A stretch of DNA of 46,299 nucleotides, from positions 1-46,299 of the forward strand of contig CADCHO010000015.1 in the NCBI GenBank assembly GCA_902801255.1, read 5' to 3'. Source of the stretch: an uncultured Eubacteriales bacterium (GTDB lineage Bacteria; Bacillota; Clostridia; Peptostreptococcales; Anaerovoracaceae). The notes under the pieces were generated by a model, which had not been told where the DNA came from, did not search any database, and worked only from the letters and a program-made list of their open reading frames with translations. The position numbers and the translations under genes were made by a program. Positions 7,758 through 16,937 of this stretch are shown one piece after another; position 1 is the stretch's first letter; every line of letters begins with the position of its first letter.

Positions 7758-9725
7758 TTATTTGATGTTTGCGGCTCTTCTGAACAGCTCTCTGAAGCTA
7801 CTGTCAGCCCTGTAAAACACAGGCGTCTGCCCTAATGGGGCTTTCATTTTTACCTCCGAGCCGCCTTTATATGCCTTATTGTCCCAGAAGCCTATCCACT
7901 CCCCTTCAGGAAGATGTACCGTACGCTTTCTTGCGTTTTTTTCGATAACAGGACACACATACATGTCGTCTCCGAAGAAGTATGAATACTCGTCCCTGCT
8001 CGCAGCATAGTCCACAGCATTCCAGAAATCCGGTCTCATAACAGGTATGCCTTCTGTCGCCTGCTCCAGACAGCGCTCTATATACTGCCTGAGAGCAGCA
8101 TGGATGTTAGTAAGGCGTACTGTATGAGGAAGCACAGCCGGAGCATCGAACTGGCTGTTGGCCCACGGTCTTATCGACTCGTGGCTCCTCATCAGAGGCG
8201 AGAATGTGTTCATTTCCATCCAGCGTATGAACAGCTCGTCATTTCGTCTGAGCTTACCTATCGAGAAGAATCCTCCTATGTCGCTGTGTACAAGCGGTAC
8301 GCCCGAGAAACCAAGTGAGAAAGTCGCAGGCATAACGCACGGCATGCCGTAATCCCTGGTGAGATCGGTATGCTGGTCGCCGTTCCACATTATCGGGGCG
8401 TAGCACTGCTCTCCGAGATAGCCGGAGCGTGTAAAGAACATCACGTCTTTATCCCCGTACTCCTCTATCGCCTCGCGGTTGATCTTAGCCCATAGCACAG
8501 GCCACTGGTTGTGGAGTTCGGCCGGATCGCCGTTGTGCAGCACGCAGTCTGTCGGCAGGTATTCGCCGAAATCCGCCATCCATCCCTTCACGCCTATGTC
8601 CAGCATATTCTTCTTTATAAGCACCTGCTTAATGAAGTTCACCGCCTCGGGATCGGTCAGATCGAGCATGCCCGCATCAAAGGTGGTCGACTTCATATGG
8701 CAGATGCTGCCGTCCCTGTTTTTTATGAGCCAGCCTTTTTTAGCGCAGTCATTATACAGCCTGCTTCCTTTCACCAGATAAGGGTTCAGGTAAGCCAGGA
8801 AGCGCACTCCCCTGCTCTCCAGCCTTCTGATGGCCTCAGGCAGATGATGATAGAGCTTGTCATCGTATTCGTAGTTCCACCAGACCTGCTTGCCCATAAC
8901 GGTGCGGTTTTCTCCGCACCAGTCCTGACTCCACACAGCGCTTATCTTTGCCCCGGCGTCCAGCATGGTGAATGCTTTGGAGATCACCTTATCCGTTCCG
9001 CCCTGTACGGCGATTATCATGCCGTCCAGACACCAGTCAGGCAGGTACATCCCAGGCGGATTCTTTTCAGCGAGAGCACGCATAAGAGTTTCATAGTCAT
9101 CTGCGTGCAGAAGCATCACTGAGCGCGGGCATCTGTCAAATTCAAGTCTGTAATTATGTATGCCGAATTTGGATATGCCGTCAGAAGGCGTGTCGAAATA
9201 GAACAGCCGACCCCTGTCTGTGACAAAGACCGGCATCGGCGAATAGCTCCCGATGCTTTCAGCCGTTTTTTCAAGGTAACGGTGATCCGGCAGTATTACC
9301 TTCTCCATAAGCGTACGGGCGGTGATATGCTCGGAGACGAAATTCATTATCCGCTCTCCGCGAAGGTTCGTCTGGCGGTACTGCTCTCCTCCTCCGAAGA
9401 CAGCTTCTCCCTCTATGGCAGGGATCCTGAACTCATAAGCCCAGCCTTCTTCGCCTTCAAAGAACAGTTCGCATCCGAGCCTGCATTCCCTGACTTCCAT
9501 TTTGAGCGAGTGGCCGTCACCCGACATCACAAAAGTGCTGTCGCCTGTTCTCTCGATGTCATCGAGGCGGGCGTGCTCCAGCTCAACTATCGTTTCCCTG
9601 ACCGTTCCGCGTTTAGTACTGTATGTCTTCTCGTGCTTTATTGCGGAAACGAAAGGAGTGGACAGGAGTTCAAACCCGTCCACTGTCAATCTCAGTTTTT
9701 TTCCGTCAAATTCGGTCTTAAGCAT
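7758..9725 (-). CDS. GH31 alpha-glycosidase, YihQ-like but with altered sulfonate site
   Basis: This 655-residue enzyme aligns along its whole length with E. coli sulfoquinovosidase YihQ as I recall that sequence. The catalytic nucleophile is D385 (in GWMADFGEYLP) and the acid/base is D450 (in MWNGDQ). Of the YihQ sulfonate-site residues, Q241, Q267 and W283 are kept. The position of YihQ Arg301 is Gln280 and that of Tyr508 is Phe486. It is therefore probably an alpha-glycosidase for a neutral or differently charged sugar rather than sulfoquinovosides. No signal peptide is seen, so it acts in the cytoplasm on an imported glycoside. It is the last gene of a unit with two transporters, a macrodomain protein and 8-oxoguanine deaminase, 11 bases after the latter. 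Confidence 0.9.
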   Translation of the reverse strand: MLKTEFDGKKLRLTVDGFELLSTPFVSAIKHEKTYSTKRGTVRETIVELEHARLDDIERTGDSTFVMSGDGHSLKMEVRECRLGCELFFEGEEGWAYEFRIPAIEGEAVFGGGEQYRQTNLRGERIMNFVSEHITARTLMEKVILPDHRYLEKTAESIGSYSPMPVFVTDRGRLFYFDTPSDGISKFGIHNYRLEFDRCPRSVMLLHADDYETLMRALAEKNPPGMYLPDWCLDGMIIAVQGGTDKVISKAFTMLDAGAKISAVWSQDWCGENRTVMGKQVWWNYEYDDKLYHHLPEAIRRLESRGVRFLAYLNPYLVKGSRLYNDCAKKGWLIKNRDGSICHMKSTTFDAGMLDLTDPEAVNFIKQVLIKKNMLDIGVKGWMADFGEYLPTDCVLHNGDPAELHNQWPVLWAKINREAIEEYGDKDVMFFTRSGYLGEQCYAPIMWNGDQHTDLTRDYGMPCVMPATFSLGFSGVPLVHSDIGGFFSIGKLRRNDELFIRWMEMNTFSPLMRSHESIRPWANSQFDAPAVLPHTVRLTNIHAALRQYIERCLEQATEGIPVMRPDFWNAVDYAASRDEYSYFFGDDMYVCPVIEKNARKRTVHLPEGEWIGFWDNKAYKGGSEVKMKAPLGQTPVFYRADSSFRELFRRAANIK

Positions 9726-9736
9726 TCAGTGTTTCC

Positions 9737-11095
9737 TTAAAGATCTGCGAGATACCTTCCGAGCTCCTTGTTGGAGTCAGCAACTACCTTCTCTTCGTCT
9801 ATTCCGGTGATAGCTCCGTGCTCCACTGTTACTTCACCGTCTATGACAGTGTAGTCTACAGCGCCTCTGACGCCTACAGTTCCGAGCACTGACTTAGGAT
9901 CGTAGCATGCGCCTACGAGTTCAAGACGCTGTGAATCGATCATGAAGAAGTCCGCGCACTTGCCGACTTCGATGGATCCGATCTCCTTGTCTCTTCCAAG
10001 CAATCTTGCCGATCCCATAGTTGCGACCTTGAGCATGTCGTATCCTGTCGGAGCAAGTCTGCTTGAGTTGAGTCTGTGCAGGAGGAATCCGACGCGGAGC
10101 TCCTCGAGCATGTCTGAACCGTCATTCGAAGCAGATCCGTCTACACCCAGTCCTACAGGGATGCCCATCTCGAGCATCTCAGGTATGCGTGCAATGCCCG
10201 ATGAGAGCTTCATGTTGGATATAGGGCAATGGCAGACGCCTGTGCCTGTATCCGCAAGGAGCTTCAGCTCTTCGTCATTGAAATGGATCCCGTGTGCATA
10301 CCAGACATCATCGCCTATCCAGCCCACTCTTTCCATATAGGCCAGCGGTCTAATGCCCTCGCGCTCAAGCATGTAATTCTCTTCATCCTTAGTCTCGCAG
10401 AGATGTGTATGCAGACGTACGCCCTTCTCCCTCGCAAGTATTGCGGATTCGCGGAGCAGGTCCTCCGATACCGAGAACGGTGAGCACGGTGCGAGCGCTA
10501 TGCGGCGTTTCGATCTGAACGATCTGTCGTGATATTTGTCGATGAGGTCGATGCTGTCCTTCATGATCTCATCAACGGTCTGAACGACGCTGTCAGGCGG
10601 AAGTCCTCCGTCCTTTACCGAGAGGTCCATGGAACCGCGCGAGAAGTGCATCCTTACGCCGAGCTTATCGGCGGCTGCCGCCTGTGCTCCTATAAGGTCT
10701 CCCGCACCTGCCGGGAAGACGTAATGATGATCGAATACAGTTGTGCATCCGTTCTTCATCAGCTCGCCCATTCCGGTAAGAGACGAGAGATAGACGGTAT
10801 CTTCATTAAGGTTCTTCCAGATCTCGTAGAGCGTCTTGAGCCAGTCGAAGAGCTCCATATTCTGGACCTTCTCCAGGTTGCGCGAGAACACCTGATACAG
10901 GTGGTGATGAGCGTTTACCAGTCCCGGATAGCAGAGCATCCCGGTACCGTCGATGACCTTATCCGCGTCATGCTTCTCAGGTCCGATGTATTTGATCAGA
11001 CCGTCTTCGCAGAACAGATTTACGTTCTCGTAAACAGTATCCTTACCGTCACACGATACTATCGCTCTTATGTTGTTTACTGACAATGTACTCAT
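9737..11095 (-). CDS. 8-oxoguanine deaminase-like amidohydrolase
   Basis: This 452-residue amidohydrolase of the TrzN/AtzC/guanine-deaminase group carries the metal site H63-x-H65 (NAHHHLYQ), H231 and E234 (HTHLCE), H268 (YAHGIH) and D319 (GVDGSASNDGSD). The HHHLYQ and DGSASNDGSD stretches are typical of 8-oxoguanine deaminases, which release ammonia from 8-oxoguanine to give uric acid and also accept isocytosine-like rings. Urate would feed directly into the purine locus at the other end of the window. A guanine or other N-heterocycle deaminase is the alternative. AAGGAG precedes the ATG. It sits between a macrodomain gene and a GH31 glycosidase in one transcription unit. Confidence 0.8.
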   Translation of the reverse strand: MSTLSVNNIRAIVSCDGKDTVYENVNLFCEDGLIKYIGPEKHDADKVIDGTGMLCYPGLVNAHHHLYQVFSRNLEKVQNMELFDWLKTLYEIWKNLNEDTVYLSSLTGMGELMKNGCTTVFDHHYVFPAGAGDLIGAQAAAADKLGVRMHFSRGSMDLSVKDGGLPPDSVVQTVDEIMKDSIDLIDKYHDRSFRSKRRIALAPCSPFSVSEDLLRESAILAREKGVRLHTHLCETKDEENYMLEREGIRPLAYMERVGWIGDDVWYAHGIHFNDEELKLLADTGTGVCHCPISNMKLSSGIARIPEMLEMGIPVGLGVDGSASNDGSDMLEELRVGFLLHRLNSSRLAPTGYDMLKVATMGSARLLGRDKEIGSIEVGKCADFFMIDSQRLELVGACYDPKSVLGTVGVRGAVDYTVIDGEVTVEHGAITGIDEEKVVADSNKELGRYLADL

Positions 11096-11121
11096 TTTTT
11101 CAGGCTCCTTTCCTAAAGATC

Positions 11122-11904
11122 TCAGCCCAGTATCCTCTCGTAGATTTGTTTATCTTTGTTTCCGAATACGTTGAATATCACTTTATTTATGCTGCTCTCA
11201 TGGCTGTCGAGCCAGTCTCTTACCGTCTTTACCGCGATCTGTGCGGCTTCTTCCGCAGGGAAGCAGAACACACCTGTCGAGATACAGCAGAACGCTATAT
11301 TCTCCAGACCGTTTTCTGCAGCCAGATCGAGGCACGAGCGGTAGCATAATCTGAGGAGTTCCCTGTGCTCATCTGTAAGTCCGATGTCTACGATCGGCCC
11401 AACGGTATGAATCACATACTTGGCCGGAAGGCAGAATCCCGGAGTGATCTTTGCCGTGCCTGTCGGCTCGTCATGCCCCTGTCTGCGCATTATCTCATGA
11501 CAGCTCCATCTGAGGTCGAGTCCGGCCGCTGAATGAATGCAGTTGTCTATGCAGTTATGAAGCGGAATGAAGCAGCCGAGCAGCGTGTAATTCGCAGCAT
11601 TGACTATCGCGTCTGCCGCAAGCCTCGTTATATCTCCCTGCCAGAGATAAAGCCTGTCATCCAGAGCACACGGCTCCAGCGACTCAACATTGACTATGCC
11701 TCTGAGAAGGGCTTCACGCCTGAGATATGCATCCTGCACCTCGCGGAACTCAGCTCCTATCGGCTTGGCGTCCCTGACGTTCATCAGCGCACGCAGGAGT
11801 TCTTTCTGTCTCGATTCATCATCAGGCACAGTAACTTTGCGGTAGACCGGATTCTCATTTTTCAGTTTTTCAATAAGCCACAGTCTTGCTTCAGTCTGAT
11901 CCAT
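11122..11904 (-). CDS. Macrodomain protein-ADP-ribose hydrolase, zinc-type
   Basis: The 260-residue protein has an N-terminal helical extension (residues about 1-85) and a macrodomain from about 88 on. The macrodomain contains GDITRLAADAIVNAAN, the Cys/His-rich stretch GCFIPLHNCIDNCIHSAAG and the phosphate loop CISTGVFCFP. The Cys/His stretch is the mark of the zinc-containing macrodomains that remove ADP-ribose from proteins, some of which occur beside SirTM sirtuins. No sirtuin, GcvH-like or LplA-like gene is present here, so this copy stands apart from that known operon. Its start overlaps the end of the MFS gene by 14 bases, implying coupled translation. Cleavage of ADP-ribose from a small molecule or nucleic acid is a possible alternative. 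Confidence 0.85.
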   Translation of the reverse strand: MDQTEARLWLIEKLKNENPVYRKVTVPDDESRQKELLRALMNVRDAKPIGAEFREVQDAYLRREALLRGIVNVESLEPCALDDRLYLWQGDITRLAADAIVNAANYTLLGCFIPLHNCIDNCIHSAAGLDLRWSCHEIMRRQGHDEPTGTAKITPGFCLPAKYVIHTVGPIVDIGLTDEHRELLRLCYRSCLDLAAENGLENIAFCCISTGVFCFPAEEAAQIAVKTVRDWLDSHESSINKVIFNVFGNKDKQIYERILG

Positions 11905-13141
11905 TTTTCCTGCTCCTCATCGTAAGCATAAGCACGGCAAAAAGTATTACTATTATGACCGCAGAAGCGGACCATATTCCCTTGTCCGGCAGGAATGATT
12001 CCGTGCCGTCGTTATTGACTATCACGTCAGCGTTTCTCAGCACCCAGGCACCTATGGCAGGTCCTATCAGACCCGGCACGAATACCTGGCCGATTATACG
12101 CACGCCCTGGAATTGTCCCGCCCTTCCTTCAGGGATATTGTCTCTTATCATGGCTCCGAAGATCGACATTCCCGCGAGATATCCGGTCATGGTGATCAGC
12201 GATCCGATGAACGCCTGGACAGCCGCATGAGCGTGTGTGAAATATAATATAGTATACCCTATAATGAGCATCCCCGTCACGGGCAGTATGCTCTTTGTGA
12301 AGCCTTTGCTGTCATAAAGTCTGCCGTAAAACACCGTTGCGACCGCAGCCAGAATTATGGCAGGCGCGAATATCATGACATAGTTATCGAGGCCCAGAGT
12401 CTGCTCGTAATAAATGATCAGATACGGCATGAAGATCTGGATCGATATGCCGAATATGGCGAAGTTGATCAGCGTAAGATAGAGTGTTTTATTCTCTTTT
12501 GCCACAGATGGTCTGAAGCTGTAAGCCAGCGTCTCGCCCATGCTTTCTTCGGTTTTTTTCAGTCCCGGATCATCTTCTATAAGGAACCATCCGAGTATGC
12601 CTATGAGTGTCGTGGCTATTCCGATCACATAGTAGATAGTGACCCACGCTGAATGCTCGTCGAGGTTGAAGCTCATGAAGCCGCCGAACACCACCAGTAC
12701 GGCGACCAGCGGCATCATTGAGTTGACGCCCTCTATCTTTCCCCTGTTGGTGGAGTCTCCCCTGTCTGTCAGCCATGCGTTATATGCTGCGTCATTGGCC
12801 GTAGAGCCGAAATATGTCATCACACAGTCCATGACAATGGTGAGAATTATACTGTGTATGTATGCAAATGCTATTATGCTGATGCCCCAGATCATATAGC
12901 CGATGCTCATGAAAGCCTTGCGCTTTCCGACCTTATCGGAAACAGCACCCATGATTATAGTTGTAAGTGCTGCCGTGACGGCACTCGCCATGACCATCGC
13001 CGAAATGTCTGCCGCCGTTGCGTGGAACATCTTGTAGATGAACACGTTGAAGTACATGTTCTCAACTACCCATGCCACCTGGCCCATAAGGCCGAAAACC
13101 AGCATCGATATCCAGAATTTCTTTCCGAGTTTAGTCTGCAT
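11891..13141 (-). CDS. MFS transporter (GPH/sugar-symporter-like)
   Basis: The 416-residue, strongly hydrophobic protein has about 12 predicted membrane segments and the MFS loop motif GAVSDKVGKRKAF after segment 2. The overall look is that of MFS permeases close to the glycoside-pentoside-hexuronide group. It overlaps the EamA gene upstream by 11 bases and the macrodomain gene downstream by 14. Since a GH31 glycosidase is in the same unit, glycoside import is the most natural guess, but nucleosides or drugs cannot be excluded. Confidence 0.8.
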   Translation of the reverse strand: MQTKLGKKFWISMLVFGLMGQVAWVVENMYFNVFIYKMFHATAADISAMVMASAVTAALTTIIMGAVSDKVGKRKAFMSIGYMIWGISIIAFAYIHSIILTIVMDCVMTYFGSTANDAAYNAWLTDRGDSTNRGKIEGVNSMMPLVAVLVVFGGFMSFNLDEHSAWVTIYYVIGIATTLIGILGWFLIEDDPGLKKTEESMGETLAYSFRPSVAKENKTLYLTLINFAIFGISIQIFMPYLIIYYEQTLGLDNYVMIFAPAIILAAVATVFYGRLYDSKGFTKSILPVTGMLIIGYTILYFTHAHAAVQAFIGSLITMTGYLAGMSIFGAMIRDNIPEGRAGQFQGVRIIGQVFVPGLIGPAIGAWVLRNADVIVNNDGTESFLPDKGIWSASAVIIVILFAVLMLTMRSRKNGSD

Positions 13142-14030
13142 CTCTGATCAACCTCTCATCTGTATCTTTTTTCGGTCTCACCGTTATCCATACTCCTATG
13201 AACACCAGCACTATACCGATCATCTGACGAACGCTTATCTGCTCTCCGAGCATCAGAAACGAGAACAGCGCCACGAATACCGGCTCAGACGCATAAATGA
13301 GCGTCGTATGCGACGTAGGACTCAGCTTCTCGGCGGATGTCTGGAAGATGAATCCCAGAGCGCCGCAGCCAAGCGCCAGATACAGCAGCTGCCACCATCC
13401 GGCAGCACTCACCGGCAGTCTGAAACTGTCCTCAAGAGCAAAGGCAAATATGAACCCGTACACGGACACGAAAGCCAGCTGCAGTGTGCCCAGAACTATA
13501 GGGTCATGCTTATGCGCATATCGCTCCGTGTACAGCATCTGGAACGAGTAGAAAAAAGCGCTCATGATGCATATGAGATCGCCCTTGTTAAGCGACAGTC
13601 CAGGCGAAAGACACATTAACCCGACTCCTATGATAGTTATTATGATGCTCGCGATCTGCACCCTGCCCGGCACAATATGCTCCTGCACAAGTATGATGAG
13701 CGGCGTGAAAAACGCCACAAGGCTCATCATAAAGCCCGCATTCGAAGCTGTAGTGTACTTGCAGCCGAGCACCATGCATAAATACGAGACAAATAAAAAC
13801 GTTCCCAGCACTCCCGAGTGCAGGAACGTTTCTTTATCCAGCTTGCGATATCTCTTATGAAAAACGATAAGGCAGGCAGCAAAGGCAATCAAAAACCTGA
13901 GAGCCACCATGTTGAATACTTCGAGCTCGGCGAGTATCTGCTTTGAGAAAATCGTCATAGCTCCGAATATCATGGTGGCCGCAAGCATCATCAGATCACC
14001 GAGTGCGATATGTTTTCTGTCTGCGGCCAT
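13131..14030 (-). CDS. EamA/DMT-family transporter
   Basis: This 299-residue protein has ten predicted membrane helices in two EamA repeats (residues about 10-145 and 155-285), the standard drug/metabolite transporter layout. It ends in a short polar tail. It is the first gene of the five-gene unit and starts 39 bases after the clpB stop with no terminator between. The ribosome-binding site is weak (AAGG very near the ATG). The substrate is unknown; family members move amino acids, nucleobases or sugars, often outward. Confidence 0.85.
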   Translation of the reverse strand: MAADRKHIALGDLMMLAATMIFGAMTIFSKQILAELEVFNMVALRFLIAFAACLIVFHKRYRKLDKETFLHSGVLGTFLFVSYLCMVLGCKYTTASNAGFMMSLVAFFTPLIILVQEHIVPGRVQIASIIITIIGVGLMCLSPGLSLNKGDLICIMSAFFYSFQMLYTERYAHKHDPIVLGTLQLAFVSVYGFIFAFALEDSFRLPVSAAGWWQLLYLALGCGALGFIFQTSAEKLSPTSHTTLIYASEPVFVALFSFLMLGEQISVRQMIGIVLVFIGVWITVRPKKDTDERLIRDAD

Positions 14031-14069
14031 GCCTTATCTCTTTGTTCTGTTTTAAGCCCGGTTACCTCT

Positions 14070-16661
14070 TCACTTAGAAGTATACACCAGTTTCTCGCCA
14101 TCTGAGTCGCAAATTAGTGACTGACCGTCAAGAATCGTACCTCTTATAACGCCTGTAGCGATCTCAGTCTCTACATGCTGCTGCAGATAGCGCTTTATCG
14201 GCCTTGCGCCATAGTGTGGATCGTAAGCTTCATCAGCGATGAACTCGAGTGCCGCGTCAGTTACGCTGAGCTCGATATCCCTGTCTTTGAGCCTGTCCGC
14301 GATATCCTTGAACGAAAGCTCTATGATGCCCTTGATCTGATCCTTAGTGAGCGGGCTGAAAAGTATGATGTCATCGATACGGTTGAGGAACTCCGGCCTG
14401 AAGCCTGCCTTGAGCTGAGCCATTACGAGCTTCTCCACCTCAGGATCGATGGTGCCGTCATCCTTCATGTTGTCGATGAGGTCGGCGCTTCCGATATTGG
14501 AAGTCATGATGACTATCGTATTCTTGAAATCGACCGTGCGGCCCTGGTTGTCCGTCAGGCGTCCGTCATCGAGCAGCTGCAGCAGGATGTTGAACACATC
14601 CGGATGAGCCTTTTCGATCTCATCAAAGAGGATGACGCTGTACGGTTTGCGGCGCACTGCTTCTGTCAGCTGACCGCCTTCGTCATATCCGACATACCCC
14701 GGAGGAGCTCCTACCAGTCTCGATACGGAGTGCTTCTCCATGTATTCTGACATGTCTATTCTTATCATGTTGCGCTCGCTGTCGAAGAGCGATTCCGAAA
14801 GAGCCTTGGCGAGCTCGGTCTTGCCTACACCCGTAGGTCCGAGGAAAATGAACGATCCGATAGGTCTGTTCTCATCCTTGAGACCTGCTCTGGCGCGCAA
14901 AATCGCCTCTGAGACGGCTTTTACGCCCTCATCCTGACCGATGACCCTCTTATGCAGGATATCCGGCAATCTGAGGAGTTTATCGCGTTCCGTCTCAACC
15001 AGCTTGCTCACAGGGATGCCGGTCCATCCGGATATGACTTCTGCGATCTCCTCTTCAGTGACCTCTTCCTGGAGCAGCCTCTCTTCTTCTCTTTTATCAG
15101 CAGCGGCTTTCTTCTCCTCGAGCTGTCTTTCTAGATCAGGCAGCACGCCGTACTTCAGCTGTGCGCCTTTTTCGTAGTCAGCCTGTCTCTCGGCATCTTC
15201 GATCTCGAGCTTTATATCCTCGATCTGCTGCTTGAGGTTTTTGGCTTCAAGAATCTCGGCCTTCTCGTTCTCCCACTGCGCTCTCATACCGGCGCTCTTG
15301 TCTTTGAGCTCGGCAAGCTCTTTCTCGAGGATCTCGAGTCTGGCCTTTGAGCCCTTATCCTCTTCCTTGGAAAGCGCCTGCTTCTCGATCTCGAGCTGAG
15401 TGATCTTGCGGGATATCTGGTCGAGCTCTGAAGGCATGCTGTCTATCTCGGTACGGATGCGTGCGGCGGCCTCGTCCATCAGGTCGATCGCCTTGTCAGG
15501 CAGGTATCTGTCGCTGATATATCTGTCGGACAGTGTAGCGCACGCGATCAGGGCGCTGTCGGTGATCCTTACGCCGTGGTGGATCTCGAACTTCTCTTTG
15601 AGTCCGCGGAGAATGGAGATGGTGTCCTCAACGCTCGGCTGATCTACCAGCACCTTCTGGAATCTTCTCTCAAGAGCAGCGTCCTTTTCGATGTATTTTC
15701 TGTATTCGTCAAGAGTTGTGGCACCGATGCAGTGGAGCTCTCCTCTTGCCAGCTTCGGCTTCAGAAGATTGCCGGCATCCATGGAGCCCTCGGTCCTTCC
15801 TGCTCCTACGATATTGTGGATCTCGTCGATGAACAGGATTATCCTGCCCTCGGATTTTTCGATCTCATTGAGAACGGCCTTGAGCCTCTCCTCGAACTCG
15901 CCTCTGTACTTAGCTCCGGCAATGAGAGCTCCCATGTCGAGAGCGTATACGGTCTTGTCCTTGAGTCCCTCAGGAACATCTCCTGCAAGTATTCTCTGTG
16001 CAAGACCTTCGACAACGGCTGTCTTACCGACACCCGGCTCACCTATTAGCACAGGGTTGTTTTTTGTACGTCTCGAAAGGATCTGCACCACGTGCCTTAT
16101 TTCAGCATCCCTTCCGATCACCGGGTCGAGCTTGCCTGCTCTTGCCATCTCAACAAGGTCCCTTCCGTACTTAGCAAGTGCTTCGTAATTGTCTTCCGGG
16201 TTCTGGCTCGTGATCCTCTGATTTCCCCTCACCTTTGTGAGTGCTTCAAGGAACTTTTCTTTTGTGATGCCGTATCTGAGGAATATCCTCTCGCTAGGTG
16301 TTCCCTTTTCTGCGAGGAGCGCAAGATAGATGTGCTCCACGCTAACGTATTCATCCTTGAACTGATCCGCTACAGCCTCGGCATCCATGAAGATCTTGTT
16401 GAACCTGCGCGTACCGTACATGCCGTCTCCGCCGCCGGACACTTTAGGGATCTTGTCTACTTCTGCCTGAACATCCTTTGTAACGGCAATGATATTCACG
16501 CCCATTGACTGAAGCAGTTTAGGGATCAGCCCATCCTGCTGTTTAAGCAGAGCAAGGTGTATGTGCTCACCGTCCACCATCTGGTTGCCCATGGCGACCG
16601 CGATGTTCTGGCAGTCAAGCACAGCCTGCTGAGCATTCTGAGTGTATTTTTCAATGTTCAT
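14070..16661 (-). CDS. clpB: ATP-dependent disaggregase ClpB
   Basis: ClpB works with DnaK to dissolve protein aggregates after heat stress. The protein has the N-terminal Clp repeat domain (residues 1-145), AAA+ domain 1 with Walker A GEPGVGKT (207-214), the middle coiled-coil domain (about 400-520), AAA+ domain 2 with Walker A GPTGVGKT (about 605) and the C-terminal domain. The long coiled coil separates it from ClpA and ClpC. I set the start at 16661 ([11 protein letters not shown], 863 residues) because AGGAGG lies just upstream; the longer in-frame start at 16739 adds 26 residues unlike the family. Heat-shock control is indicated by the CIRCE element beside its promoter. Confidence 0.97.
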   Translation of the reverse strand: MNIEKYTQNAQQAVLDCQNIAVAMGNQMVDGEHIHLALLKQQDGLIPKLLQSMGVNIIAVTKDVQAEVDKIPKVSGGGDGMYGTRRFNKIFMDAEAVADQFKDEYVSVEHIYLALLAEKGTPSERIFLRYGITKEKFLEALTKVRGNQRITSQNPEDNYEALAKYGRDLVEMARAGKLDPVIGRDAEIRHVVQILSRRTKNNPVLIGEPGVGKTAVVEGLAQRILAGDVPEGLKDKTVYALDMGALIAGAKYRGEFEERLKAVLNEIEKSEGRIILFIDEIHNIVGAGRTEGSMDAGNLLKPKLARGELHCIGATTLDEYRKYIEKDAALERRFQKVLVDQPSVEDTISILRGLKEKFEIHHGVRITDSALIACATLSDRYISDRYLPDKAIDLMDEAAARIRTEIDSMPSELDQISRKITQLEIEKQALSKEEDKGSKARLEILEKELAELKDKSAGMRAQWENEKAEILEAKNLKQQIEDIKLEIEDAERQADYEKGAQLKYGVLPDLERQLEEKKAAADKREEERLLQEEVTEEEIAEVISGWTGIPVSKLVETERDKLLRLPDILHKRVIGQDEGVKAVSEAILRARAGLKDENRPIGSFIFLGPTGVGKTELAKALSESLFDSERNMIRIDMSEYMEKHSVSRLVGAPPGYVGYDEGGQLTEAVRRKPYSVILFDEIEKAHPDVFNILLQLLDDGRLTDNQGRTVDFKNTIVIMTSNIGSADLIDNMKDDGTIDPEVEKLVMAQLKAGFRPEFLNRIDDIILFSPLTKDQIKGIIELSFKDIADRLKDRDIELSVTDAALEFIADEAYDPHYGARPIKRYLQQHVETEIATGVIRGTILDGQSLICDSDGEKLVYTSK

Positions 16662-16755
16662 ATATGCATACCTCCTGTATGAAGATTTATTAGCATGTTT
16701 TATTACGGATCCGGAATCCGTAAAGGCTGTGCACATCATGCTTTAGCCTGTGGCT

Positions 16756-16798
16756 CCAGCTGCTGACCGTTCTGCACGAAATGGCAGCTGGCTTTTTT
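16756..16798 (+). terminator. Hairpin in the clpB leader, terminator-like on the plus strand
   Basis: CCAGCTG (16756-16762) pairs with CAGCTGG (16785-16791), and a T run follows on the plus strand. No plus-strand gene precedes it. It may stop antisense transcription, or act as a structure in the roughly 170-base clpB leader transcript. Confidence 0.4.
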
Positions 16799-16834
16799 GT
16801 GCAAAATAGTGCTCTGCCTGTTTTTTACGAAACA

Positions 16835-16863
16835 AAGATAGCATATATTTCAACGTTTGTAAA
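16835..16863 (-). promoter_or_regulatory. clpB promoter
   Basis: On the minus strand TTTACA (16858-16863) and TATCTT (16835-16840) are separated by exactly 17 bases, a good housekeeping-sigma promoter. It gives a leader of about 170 bases before the clpB ATG. Confidence 0.8.
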
Positions 16864-16870
16864 GAAAAAT

Positions 16871-16897
16871 TTAGCACTCACTTTATGAGAGTGCTAA
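16871..16897. promoter_or_regulatory. CIRCE element (HrcA operator)
   Basis: TTAGCACTC (16871-16879), nine bases, then GAGTGCTAA (16889-16897) is a perfect match to the CIRCE consensus. It lies seven bases upstream of the clpB -35. HrcA bound here would repress clpB until heat shock. hrcA itself is not in the window. Confidence 0.97.
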
Positions 16898-16937
16898 TAA
16901 TTTTTATTTCGGACGGCATCTTGTACTCTCTTTATAA

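Noticed and set aside
7758-9725. Calling the GH31 gene yihQ (sulfoquinovosidase)
   Set aside because: Overall similarity is strong, but the Arg and Tyr that hold the sulfonate are replaced, and no sulfosugar aldolase, transaldolase or kinase is nearby.
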